Assembly: GCA_039191605.1 (NCBI GenBank)
Contig: JBCCXL010000021.1
Coordinates: forward strand, 52,666-116,665
From: JBCCXL01 sp039191605
GTDB lineage: Bacteria > Acidobacteriota > Thermoanaerobaculia > Multivoradales > JAHZIX01
Direction of reading: 5' to 3'
Length of the DNA stretch: 64,000 nucleotides
Positions within the stretch are counted from its first letter, which is position 1, and every line of letters starts with the position of its first letter. Made by a program: the position numbers and the translations under genes. Below, in pieces: positions 34,162 through 42,613 of this stretch. Under the pieces are notes generated by a model. The model saw nothing but the letters and a program-made list of their open reading frames with translations. It did no database searches and had not been told where the DNA came from.

Positions 34162-34422
34162 ATGAAGAAACTCTTCCGCACTACTTTCTGCCTAGTATTG
34201 GCCGCCGCCTTCGTATTTGGCTTGGGTATGGTCCTGGCTCCCGAGGCTGAAGCCGGCGGGTCGACTTGTCCTACGTGTTGGATTCCCTTCAACACCAATG
34301 GCTGGACCTATCTAGGAACTTGTACGGACTATACGGATCCGCACTGCCCTGTCGAACGTGAACTCCGTATAAATAGCTCGGGCCAGCAGTGCAAGTCGAA
34401 AGCGATTCTGTGGAACTGGTAA
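34162..34422 (+). CDS. small exported Cys-rich protein, copy C
   Basis: 86 aa from ATG 34162, with AGGAG in the shared leader. The signal peptide MKKLFRTTFCLVLAAAFVFG ends near EAEAGG. The mature part has five Cys in the family pattern (CPTC, GTC, DPHCP, QQCKS). The C-terminal tail ILWNW differs from the other copies. It is paired with the thioredoxin-like gene at 34544. As in A and B there is no modifying enzyme gene nearby other than the thioredoxin and the pirin. Confidence 0.82.
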   Translation: MKKLFRTTFCLVLAAAFVFGLGMVLAPEAEAGGSTCPTCWIPFNTNGWTYLGTCTDYTDPHCPVERELRINSSGQQCKSKAILWNW

Positions 34423-34454
34423 TCCACACTGCATAGTCAAAACAAATCAGCCCA

Positions 34455-34487
34455 GCGCAACCGTGGTTCCTTGAGCCGCGGTTGCGC
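34455..34487 (+). terminator. stem-loop between Cys-rich gene C and its thioredoxin gene
   Basis: The 5' arm begins GCGCAACCG and the 3' arm ends CGGTTGCGC; the stem of about 13 bp has one G/T-type mismatch and is followed by ctctt. Same place as the hairpins in modules A and B, with different primary sequence. Confidence 0.55.
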
Positions 34488-34543
34488 CTCTTGGTACCTC
34501 AGGCCACTCCATTCACGACGAAATACCGCGATCGAAATCCACA

Positions 34544-35089
34544 ATGCCTGCCAAATTCAACGCCTACAACATCTTCCTCCATATTGCCCTGGTGTCCCTG
34601 GCTGCCTTGACCGTCTTCCTCGCGGCGGAAAACCGGGCTCTAAAGCAGCCGCCCCCGGCGCCCCCCAACGGGCCGAGCATCGGGCAAGAAATCAAGGATC
34701 TGAGCTGGAGCCCCCTCGACGCCCCGGAAGCCGTTACCGAGGTCGCCGCCGCTGGCCAAGAGAGCCTGCTCTTCATCTTCACCACCGACTGTTCGAACTG
34801 CCAGGCCACCCAGCCGACTTGGGAAGAGCTTCACCAAACCATCGGCGATTCAGTCAGCATTGTTGGCCTGAGCCTTAGCGAGGCCGACCCCACCCGCAGC
34901 TACCGCGACAGACACTCCATTCCATTCCCGGTGGGCTTACCGACTGACCCAAGCGCTTTCATGGCCGCTCTCACCGTCAACGGCGTCCCTCTCACCGTTC
35001 GGCTGGATGCCAGCGGCAGAGTCGTCGGCAGCTGGAGCGGGACGCTTTCCGAGAAGCACAAAAGCGAGATCGCGGCGACGGCAGGTTAA
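34544..35089 (+). CDS. membrane-tethered thioredoxin-like protein, copy C
   Basis: 181 aa from ATG 34544 (MPAKFNAYNIFLHIAL). N-terminal anchor (~10-27), Pro-rich linker, redoxin domain with the CSNC pair in TTDCSNCQATQPTW and cis-Pro in VNGVPLTVRL. Nearly identical to copy B. It should sit in the inner membrane with the redox domain outside. It ends 62 bases before the end of the convergent pirin gene. Confidence 0.85.
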   Translation: MPAKFNAYNIFLHIALVSLAALTVFLAAENRALKQPPPAPPNGPSIGQEIKDLSWSPLDAPEAVTEVAAAGQESLLFIFTTDCSNCQATQPTWEELHQTIGDSVSIVGLSLSEADPTRSYRDRHSIPFPVGLPTDPSAFMAALTVNGVPLTVRLDASGRVVGSWSGTLSEKHKSEIAATAG

Positions 35090-35151
35090 GGACGGCGAGC
35101 TGGGGACTCAGCATCCGGAAGCGGCGCCTCCGCCGGGGCGCCTCGATCACC

Positions 35152-35925
35152 TTAGCCGCCGAGGGCCGTCAACGGCCCCCTTACCTGGCCTCCACCACTG
35201 CGAGTCCCTCGAAGCGAAACCTCTGCGTCTTTCGCGAAGAGAAAGAGGACGAGATCCGCCGACTCTTCTGCTAGCAGCTCGCCGGGAGATTCGCCCAGGG
35301 CAAGGGCCGAATCGCCAGTCCGCATCACCTCACCGTTCAGCAAGACCTGCCCGGAAAGAACGTAGAGGAAGGAATCCCATCCCGGCTCCTCGGGAATCGT
35401 CAGCGAGTGATCGCTCAATCGCGCATCGAATAAGGCGATCTCGTTGCGCACGGTGAGCGGTGCCCGGAATCGCTCGGAGCCGGCGATGAGCCGCCAGGCG
35501 TTGAGGCTGGTGGCCTCCGGGAATTCATGAAAGTGCACCTCAGGCTCCAGATCCTCGGCCCGAGGACGGATGAAGACCTGCAGCATCTCGGCCTCGGCAC
35601 CGTCGGCGGGGATGAACTCCTCGTGGGAGATCCCGCTGCCGGCGTTCATTACCGACATCCGAGTAGGCGTCAGCTCGACCCGCGCTCTGGAGCTGTCCAG
35701 GTGGTGAAGGCTGCCGCGATGCATGTAGGAAACGATCTCGTCATTGCGGTGCTGGTGCATCGGGACGAGAAGGCCCGGGGAGAGGTGAGCGTGATCGAAG
35801 GCTCCCAAAGGCCCGACGCCCAGGTCCCTCGGATCACCGAGCCCCACCCCTGGCCGCACCCGCTGGATACGGAAAGGGCCGCGTCGAAACGCCTGATGCG
35901 TTCCTCCGGTTTGCCTAACGATCAT
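35152..35925 (-). CDS. pirin family protein
   Basis: 257 aa from ATG 35925, with GGGAGGG seven bases upstream. The bicupin N-terminal half shows the pirin metal-ligand pattern (FDHAHLSPG, then PMHQHRNDEIVSYMHRGSLHHLDS: His, His, Glu, His). The C-terminal cupin half includes WDSFLYVLSGQVLLNGE. YhhW-like pirins bind Fe or other metals, and some have quercetinase activity; the role here is unknown. A 5'-truncated duplicate lies at 33287. It is convergent with thioredoxin copy C. Confidence 0.87.
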   Translation of the reverse strand: MIVRQTGGTHQAFRRGPFRIQRVRPGVGLGDPRDLGVGPLGAFDHAHLSPGLLVPMHQHRNDEIVSYMHRGSLHHLDSSRARVELTPTRMSVMNAGSGISHEEFIPADGAEAEMLQVFIRPRAEDLEPEVHFHEFPEATSLNAWRLIAGSERFRAPLTVRNEIALFDARLSDHSLTIPEEPGWDSFLYVLSGQVLLNGEVMRTGDSALALGESPGELLAEESADLVLFLFAKDAEVSLRGTRSGGGQVRGPLTALGG

Positions 35926-36099
35926 GGCATGCCCTCCCTAGCCGAAAGGTGACTGCAGCTGCCGTTGCCATAAAAAATGCAGATGTTGCGCCATGGTGCC
36001 GTCAAGCTCCTCAACAATGGGTTCGCGCCAGTCTTTCTGAAGATCGGGAGCCACGCCACCCCAGATCATCGGCTCAGGGCTTCGGGAGAAGAATACCGG

Positions 36100-36554
36100 C
36101 AAATGTCTCTTGCCTCCATACACTCTTATCTCCGTCCTCGAACTACCGTCCAGCAACCAACCGATGTTGGGATGCTGAGGATCCGTCAGAATCTGCCGCT
36201 CCCGGAAGAAAAGATCGAGGACCTCTACCCTCCTATGCCCTCGGTCCACCCACTTGATCGCGACGTGCTGCTCAAAATCGTCCTCTCGCATCGTGAGATA
36301 GGCGCCCCCATTCCGCCACGGCCCAGCAGTAGCTCGATTCGATAGACCAAACGAGGTCTCCCGCCTCTAATTCGGCCTGATCGCCCGGCGCCCCTGCTCC
36401 CGGGACGAACTACCGTCGGTCAGCGACAACTTGAGATCGCGGAAGAGCGCACGGCCTCGCTGGGCGGCTTCCCGAAGCAATAGCCCCTGAGTTGCACGCC
36501 CCTGGAGGGGGCGGTCCAGACTGTCTTCAAGGCGGTGCTGGCGAGAGGGTTCAT
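36100..36554 (-). pseudogene. decayed copy of the kinase gene at 27907-30321
   Basis: Two fragments in different frames match the kinase N-terminus. RQHRLEDSL...EAAQRGRALFRDLKLSLTD matches its first ~50 residues, with a small deletion right after the MNP start codons. EDDFEQHVAIKWVDRGHRRVEVLDLFFRERQIL...QHPNI...LLDG matches the kinase lysine region. Between them lie a stop and a frameshift, and similarity fades near 36100. The catalytic loop is absent, so no active kinase can be made. The upstream word gacacctcggt is shared with the parent gene. Confidence 0.8.
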
Positions 36555-36764
36555 AGTTTCCCTCGTCGAGAGTACACGGCTCTAAATCTCTTAGAAAGGT
36601 TCGCAGAAGAAGCTCAAACCGCACTAGGTAATGAGATGTACAGATTGCAAACCGATACCCGTAAGAGGTAGCTGCAACAGCGGACACTAGCATTCGACAC
36701 CATAATTCGACAGCTGACACCTCGGTTCACGTTAACCGCTAAGCCCTGAATCGCTGACGGATAT

Positions 36765-36780
36765 TGGCATCTACATTGCA
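36765..36780 (+). promoter_or_regulatory. sigma-54 (-24/-12) promoter before the 36862 pseudogene
   Basis: TGGCAT, five bases, TTGCA: one deviation from the sigma-54 consensus, with correct spacing. It lies 82 bases before the ATG of the decayed copy of the 8347 gene. A small inverted repeat CGGTT/AACCG lies about 27 bases upstream (36723-36738). This mirrors the promoter at 8221 and supports sigma-54 control as an ancestral trait of the family. Confidence 0.6.
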
Positions 36781-36861
36781 TCAGTAAACACATAACCTGG
36801 ATGGACTACATGCCACCACAATAGGGAAACTAAACCAAGACGAATTAAGAAAGGAAAGACC

Positions 36862-37778
36862 ATGACGAGGAACGATGACTACATCTACGACTTCAGGCAA
36901 GTCAAGGGCACTCTGACTAAGAGTAACGTTGTTAGCATCATTGAAAAAGCTGGATACGACTCCGCTGACTACGAAATTGAGTCGCACAGCGACAAAAAGG
37001 GCTTCAAGGTTAGCGGGGAAGTCTTCATGAGCATAACCAAATTAGAGCAGGCGGCAAAGGATCTCAAAATCCCTGTAGAAATCAGCTCACCAAACAATCT
37101 AGCAGCAGACGAGTACAAATTCACCTGATCAACCGCTCAGAATCTGATCAAACACTCTGATTCTTCCTTGATCGGCCTGAAGAACTCATCAGCAAAACCA
37201 ACGTTTACGCCAATTCCAAAGTTCACCTAAAGGTACCATCTAACTCACCCGGAACCAACACCTTTACAGTCCCTGTTCAGTATTCCGTCGGCGCCGGCGC
37301 CGGGAACGAGGCTGTCGGCCTAGGCGTAAAAATTGAATCCTCAATCACTCATCATGCTGAGCTGGATGATCAAGTCTCAGCAGTTCACACTGAAGTTCCA
37401 CCCAATCAAGGGCCTACGTTGGAGAATACTGGGACTGGAGCAGGAGAGAATAGTATCCCCATCCGATCCAATCCCTTTGACAAGGCCAACAATGAAGCCA
37501 ATGACTAGTATAGCAACATGTCATTCGGAATCGAAGCTAGCAATGGATTTGCTGGGATGACCTGGTCCCCGGACCCCAATAAACAAAGGACCCTCACTCC
37601 AAAACTCACCTTCTATGTTGCTGTAGGAGACTTTGACGAAAATCGCCTCGCGGCCTGTGCTACGGTCTCAAACGATAGCGCTGATCTAATAGTACCGAAC
37701 GACTTTGCCCAACGAAACTGTACAGTAACATACACCTCACGAGGTGAATGGGACGTCGCCGCAGGGGCCCCCAATTGA
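36862..37778 (+). pseudogene. decayed copy of the unrecognised 8347 gene
   Basis: Full-length homologue of the 363-aa protein at 8347. The first 88 codons are open (from YIYDFRQVKGTLTKSNV to EISSPNN...DEYKFT) and end in TGA at 37126-37128. The rest continues after a frameshift near 37130-37170 (FLDRPEELISKTNVYANS, VGAGAGNEAVGLGV). A second stop, TAG at 37506, stands where the intact gene has the Trp of the NGWYSN block. The last part (GFAGMTWSPDP to TYTSRGEWDV) is open again. Two stops and a frameshift make it non-functional, though the N-terminal domain might still be made as an 88-aa peptide. Markedly AT-rich. Confidence 0.88.
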
Positions 37779-37893
37779 CTCATTGCCCCAATGACTAACC
37801 GTCCACCTCCATTGGACAGAAGCAGAGAAATCATTAGCCTACTCAGCCAGCATAGGTCAGCCGCTTAAGCAGCCTAATTATCAGCAGAAATAA

Positions 37894-37938
37894 CCGAGCG
37901 GCTCCGTCAAGGCTCAGAGGCCCGACGGAGCCGCTCGG
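37894..37938 (+). terminator. intrinsic terminator
   Basis: A perfect 15-bp stem, CCGAGCGGCTCCGTC / GACGGAGCCGCTCGG, with a 15-base loop, followed by ctcttcc. It lies 115 bases after the end of the pseudogene at 36862-37778 and was probably its terminator. Confidence 0.7.
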
Positions 37939-38315
37939 CTCTTCCACCAGCCCCTCATAAAAGATCACCAGGGCAAAACATAGCGACAGTAGTAAGCACG
38001 CAGCAATTTGCTGCGCATATAGATAGCCCCTCGCTGGGTTTAATAAAAGTCCATTAACATCAAAAATCTCTACCAGAACCCATCAATCGAATTTGAACAC
38101 GAGAAGTCAGAGGGCCTACTCGAGTCGATCATTCGAAGCAGTGAGCAGCATCCCTAAACCAACCTTAGATAGAGAATCGTTACCTGCCATAGTTGCTTTC
38201 AGCCCCTGATACCCGTCAAGCTAGCCTACGCAGACGAGATTTGATCCACGCTAATTACGGGATCAACTTCGCAGACCAGGCAATAAGCCGAATGGGGGCA
38301 GAGACGGCGCGAGGC
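37939..38315. other. intergenic region before the third kinase
   Basis: About 375 bases, AT-rich in the middle (taataaaagtccattaac). It presumably holds the kinase promoter. No specific element was recognised. The kinase frame stays open back to 38193, but that part has no family resemblance. Confidence 0.35.
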
Positions 38316-41297
38316 ATGGCATCAGAAACTTCAAGATACCGGCGAGTTGTCGAGCTGGTGGACGCCGCCCTGGATCTCGAGGCCGCAGATCGCGTTGCCT
38401 TCCTCGACCAGGAGTGCGGAAGTGACTCGGAACTGCGGGCGGAGATCGACTCTCTGCTGGCCCAGGAGATGGATCTCGAGGGCGACTTCCTGGAAGTTCC
38501 GGCGGCACGCCAGGCGATCGACTTGATCGCTGACGAGACGCCAGATCTCGGACGAGCGCCGAATCCACCGCCCCGGGAAGGACGTCCGGATTCCGTAGGG
38601 CCTTACCGCATCCTCGAGGAGCTCGGGCGGGGCGGGATGGGAACGGTGTACCTCGCCGAGCAGCGAGCGCCCATCGAGCGGCGGGTGGCGCTGAAGGTGA
38701 TCCACAGCTTCGAGAACAACCAGGGGGCCCGCCCCTTTGCCGCCGAGTGCCGGGCGCTCGCGCGGCTCAAGCATCCGAATATCGCCGCGGTGCACGATGC
38801 CGGGGTGACGGAGGACAGCCGGGCTTTCGTGGTGATGGAGTGGGTCGAGGGCTCCCACATCACCGTCTGGTGTGATCACGAAAAGCTGTCGATCCGGGAA
38901 CGAATCGAGCTCTTCCTGAGCGTTTGCGCCGGGGTTGGCCACGCCCACCAAAAGGGGTTGGTGCACCGCGACCTCAAGCCCTCCAACGTGCTGGTGGCGG
39001 AGGTCGACGGCAAGGCCACCGCGAAGGTGATCGACTTCGGGATCGCCCGAACCGTCGACGAGTTCGATGCCGCCGCCAACACCCAGGTGGTCAACCCGCG
39101 ACCCGGCGGCGCCGACAGCCTCGAGCAAGCTAGCGATCGAGAAGGCGGCGTCCATCTGGAGCGCGGTGCCAGTTTGGAACGCAGTGCCAGTTTGGAACGC
39201 AGTATCAGCCTGCTGATGGGCTCTCCGATGTATATGAGCCCCGAGGCGGCCCAAGTAAGGCATCGCTCGGACATCGACACCCGAACGGACGTCTACTCCC
39301 TCGGCATCCTGCTCTATGAGCTGCTCGTCGGCGTGACGCCCTACGAGCTGTCGGAGCTGGGGATCGGGGCGATGCTGCATCGGGCGCGCACCACCGACCT
39401 GCCCTGGATGAGCCAGCGCTGGGCGCGCCTGCCGCAGGATCAGAGGGCGTCCATCGCGCAGCTGCGAGGCCTCCGCCCTGCCGCCCTCGAGGGACAGCTG
39501 CGAGGGGATCTCGACGCCGTGGTGGCGAAAGCCACCGCCCGAGAGCGGGAGCAGCGCTACGACAGCGTCTCCGACCTGGCGGCGGACCTGCAGCGCATCC
39601 TGCAGCGGCGGCCGGTGGCGGCGAGGGCCCCTTCCTTCGGCTACACCTTCTCCCGCTACGTGCGCCGCAACCTGGGCCCGCTGGCGGCGGTGGCCCTGGT
39701 GATCGGCGCCCTGGTGGCCGGCGTGGTGGCCCGCACCCAGGAAGCCCGCCGGGCCAACCTCGAAGCGGAACGCGCTCAACAGGCGCTGGTGGAAGCACAG
39801 CAGGTCTCCAGCTTTCTCATCGGCCTGTTCGAAACCGTGGACCCAGACCGCGGGGCGGAGGATCCCCAATCGGTGGACGAGCTCCTCGCCAAGGCGGAAG
39901 ACACCATGTCCGAGGAGCTCGCCGATCAGCCTCTGGCGAGGGCTCGATTCCTCCAAACCATCGGCCGCATCGCCATGACTCGGTCGCAGCTCGACCGCGC
40001 CACCACCCTCTTCGAACAGGCCGTCGAGCTGAGGGAAGAGCATGGTCCGCCGAACGATCCCGAGCTGATCACCAACGTCGGATCCCTGGGAGTGATCTAT
40101 CGCCGCCAGGGGCGCCTGGAAGAAGCGGAGGCGATGGCGATCCGGGCCGTCGAGCTCAACGACTCGGCGGAGGTGCGAGATCCCGGCAAGCTCGCCGCCA
40201 CCATCACCTGGCTGGCGAACCTTCATTACAGTCAGCAGCGTTACGAAGAGGCCATTGCCGGCCACCGGCGAGCCCTGGAGATCCGGCGCCGCGAGCTGCC
40301 GGAGAATCTCGGAGCGAGGGCTGAATCCTTGAACAACTTAGGGATCGCCCTGCGGGATGTCGGGCGCTACGACGAGGCGCGCTCCGCGCTGCAGGAGGCT
40401 GGCCCCCTCTTCGCCCAGACCTTCGGTGAGGACCACCCCTGGGTGGTGGGCACCTGGCTCAACCTCGCCGGGGTCGAGGAACAGCTGGGCCAGTGGGAAG
40501 AAGCCGAGGGGCTGCTGATTCAGGCCGGAGAGGCCTGGCTAGAAAGCTATGGATCGGTACACCACCGTACGCTGCTGGCCCACCGGGGTCTCGGCTCCCT
40601 GTGGCGCCGCTGGCACCGCACCGAAGAAGCGATCGATCAGCTGGACCGTCTACTCGCAGTGCAAGAAGCCGAGGACCAAGACGATCGCCTGGAGATCGCC
40701 CGCACCCTGGCGGAGCTCGGCAGGGCCTACACCCAGGCCGGCGACCTAGATCGCGCCGAGGAGAGTCTCGACGAGGTTCTCGAGATCTACTCCACTCACT
40801 ATGGCGACGACCACCTTCAGTCGACCCGGATCCGCTCCTTCCTCGCCTTGGTGACCTGGGAGCGGGGCGAACGGGGTGAAGCCGCCAGAGACTTCGAGCA
40901 ACTCGTGACCAAGACCCTTCGACAGCAAGGCGAGGTCCACCCGTTCAGCGCCTGGATCCTGTTCCAGCTGGGCAAAGTCCGCACCGAGCTGGGTCAGCTC
41001 GCCGAGGCCGAAGCCCACTTAATTCAGGCGACCTCTATCTATGAGAGCCTCAACGAAGGCCCGCATCTCGCCAAGGGCAGAGCCCTCTTTCAGCTCGGCC
41101 AGCTGCGCCTCCTCCAGGGCCGACAGGCAGAGGGCGCTGAGCTTCTGCAGCGAGCTCTTGTGGCCTTCGAAGCCACCCTCCCGGCGGGGCATCCAGAGCT
41201 GGTGGACGCCAGAGCGAAGGTCTCGGGACTGTCTCGTCCAGCGGAAACTCGTCCAGCGGAAACTCCTCCAGCAGCAGCTCCTCCGGCGACTCCCTAG
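38316..41297 (+). CDS. large Ser/Thr protein kinase with TPR domain
   Basis: About 993 aa from ATG 38316 (MASETSRYRRVVELVDAAL). That start matches the usual N-terminus of kinases paired with PF07638 sigma factors; ATG 38292 and TTG 38193 are alternatives. The N-terminal helical lead (~1-90, with FLDQECGSDSELRAEIDSLL) precedes the kinase domain (~95-400): LGRGGMGTVYLAE, VALKVI, VHRDLKPSN, DFGIA, MYMSPE. A repeated LERSASLERS-type stretch of about 30 residues is inserted between DFG and the activation-segment end. A membrane span (~452-472) and a long TPR array (Kinesin-light-chain style) follow. The C-terminus is Pro/Ala/Glu-rich (PAETRPAETPPA). A PF07638 sigma factor gene lies 236 bases downstream. 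Confidence 0.9.
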   Translation: MASETSRYRRVVELVDAALDLEAADRVAFLDQECGSDSELRAEIDSLLAQEMDLEGDFLEVPAARQAIDLIADETPDLGRAPNPPPREGRPDSVGPYRILEELGRGGMGTVYLAEQRAPIERRVALKVIHSFENNQGARPFAAECRALARLKHPNIAAVHDAGVTEDSRAFVVMEWVEGSHITVWCDHEKLSIRERIELFLSVCAGVGHAHQKGLVHRDLKPSNVLVAEVDGKATAKVIDFGIARTVDEFDAAANTQVVNPRPGGADSLEQASDREGGVHLERGASLERSASLERSISLLMGSPMYMSPEAAQVRHRSDIDTRTDVYSLGILLYELLVGVTPYELSELGIGAMLHRARTTDLPWMSQRWARLPQDQRASIAQLRGLRPAALEGQLRGDLDAVVAKATAREREQRYDSVSDLAADLQRILQRRPVAARAPSFGYTFSRYVRRNLGPLAAVALVIGALVAGVVARTQEARRANLEAERAQQALVEAQQVSSFLIGLFETVDPDRGAEDPQSVDELLAKAEDTMSEELADQPLARARFLQTIGRIAMTRSQLDRATTLFEQAVELREEHGPPNDPELITNVGSLGVIYRRQGRLEEAEAMAIRAVELNDSAEVRDPGKLAATITWLANLHYSQQRYEEAIAGHRRALEIRRRELPENLGARAESLNNLGIALRDVGRYDEARSALQEAGPLFAQTFGEDHPWVVGTWLNLAGVEEQLGQWEEAEGLLIQAGEAWLESYGSVHHRTLLAHRGLGSLWRRWHRTEEAIDQLDRLLAVQEAEDQDDRLEIARTLAELGRAYTQAGDLDRAEESLDEVLEIYSTHYGDDHLQSTRIRSFLALVTWERGERGEAARDFEQLVTKTLRQQGEVHPFSAWILFQLGKVRTELGQLAEAEAHLIQATSIYESLNEGPHLAKGRALFQLGQLRLLQGRQAEGAELLQRALVAFEATLPAGHPELVDARAKVSGLSRPAETRPAETPPAAAPPATP

Positions 41298-41533
41298 CTG
41301 CCACGCCCCAACACTTCAACGGCCCCTCGCTTCGGCGGCAACAGAGAAGAAGAGTCCGTCCGAGGCCAGGAGCTGGCCCCAACCTCCCGAATCCCCACGG
41401 AATCCCCCACGGACTCCCCTGCGTCCACCGGAGCTTCTCCCTCGAATCCATTGCTGCAGCGGGTCTGGGGCAAGAGCCTCAATCCGGGTAACATGACGAA
41501 TCGATCGGGCCATGGAGACGGTGGACACACCAC

Positions 41534-42148
41534 GTGAACGAGAGCACCTCAAGTCCCAAAGGGCAGGTAACCCAGCTCCTCGGTGAGCTCCGGGGGGGTG
41601 ATGAGCTCGCGCTAGAGCGTCTGGTGTCCTTCGTGTATGCGGAGCTGCGTCAGATCGCCACCGGGCTGATCCGCCGAGAGCGCTCCGGCCACACCCTGCG
41701 GGCCACGGAAGTGGTTCACGAGGCCTATCTCCGACTCTTCGACCGCAACACCCTGGTGTGGGACGATCGCCGCCATTTCTTCGGCTCGGCGGCCATCGCC
41801 ATGCGCCGAGTGCTCATCGACCACGCCCGCCGCAGCAGCGCCGGCAAGCGAATTCCGAAGGACGAGATCGTTCCCATCGAGATCGCGGATCATGATCCCG
41901 CCAATCCCTTCGACATTGAGATCCTCGCCCTCGACCAGGCCCTCGACCGGCTGGCGAAGCTCGATGCCCGCCAGGCTCAGATCGTCGAGCTGCGCTATTT
42001 CGCCGGCCTGACCGGCTCTGAAGTGGCCGAGCTGCTCGGCATCTCCCGAGGCACCGTCACCCGGGAGTGGCGAGTCTCCCGGCTCTGGCTGCGGCGCGAG
42101 ATGCAGCAGCTCCAGGACCCGGCGCCCGACGCCAGCGCCTCCGCCTAG
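41534..42148 (+). CDS. ECF sigma factor of the PF07638 (Sigma70_ECF) type
   Basis: 204 aa from GTG 41534. The conserved start of this subgroup is visible: VTQLLGELRGGDELALERLVSFVYAELRQIA, then HTLRATEVVHEAYLRL, and RRHFFGSAAIAMRRVLIDHAR. Region 4 is FAGLTGSEVAELLGISRGTVTREWRVSRLWL. These sigma factors are typical of Planctomycetes and Acidobacteria and are often encoded beside large Ser/Thr kinases without a classical anti-sigma factor. Here the order is kinase then sigma, in the same orientation. Regulation by the neighbouring kinase is inference. Confidence 0.88.
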   Translation: MNESTSSPKGQVTQLLGELRGGDELALERLVSFVYAELRQIATGLIRRERSGHTLRATEVVHEAYLRLFDRNTLVWDDRRHFFGSAAIAMRRVLIDHARRSSAGKRIPKDEIVPIEIADHDPANPFDIEILALDQALDRLAKLDARQAQIVELRYFAGLTGSEVAELLGISRGTVTREWRVSRLWLRREMQQLQDPAPDASASA

Positions 42149-42613
42149 CTCCGCGCAGGCGACGCCCTCGAAGATTCCGACCGCCGCGCTAGCCAATCTC
42201 CGGCGGCGGAGGGCGGAGCTGTGCCCAGGGCGACCACGCGGGAACGCGGCGACATCGGATGCCAGACGTCAGATTCCGGACGCCAGATGCCCGGCGCCAG
42301 AAACGGGATTCCAGAGACGCCTGAGTCCGGGGCGGGAATGCCACCGGCCACCGCTCGAGCGCCGCATCGCTGAGCTCCGACCGAGAGCAGAAAAAAAGCG
42401 GCTTCGATGTACCAAAGTTATCGAATCCTGCGCATGTCTAGTTGAGGGGGGCAGTACCTACCCACAGACCCAACCTCATCAGTCCCCACTCTTTTCTCTC
42501 CTCGCCGCCTGATCAACGGATCCACGACTCGACAGGTTCAGCGACGAGGAGACTCTTCAGGAATCGATCTGACCGCTACCGATAGCTAGCTGGCAGCACC
42601 GAGGAAGACAGAC
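42149..42613. other. intergenic region before the giant secreted protein gene
   Basis: About 465 bases. Around 42250-42335 an imperfectly iterated word of the type GGATGCCAGACGTCAGATTCC / GGACGCCAGATGCCC is seen about three times. The rest should hold the promoter of the 2034-residue protein; no consensus element was assigned. A GAGGAAG sequence lies just before its ATG. Confidence 0.4.
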
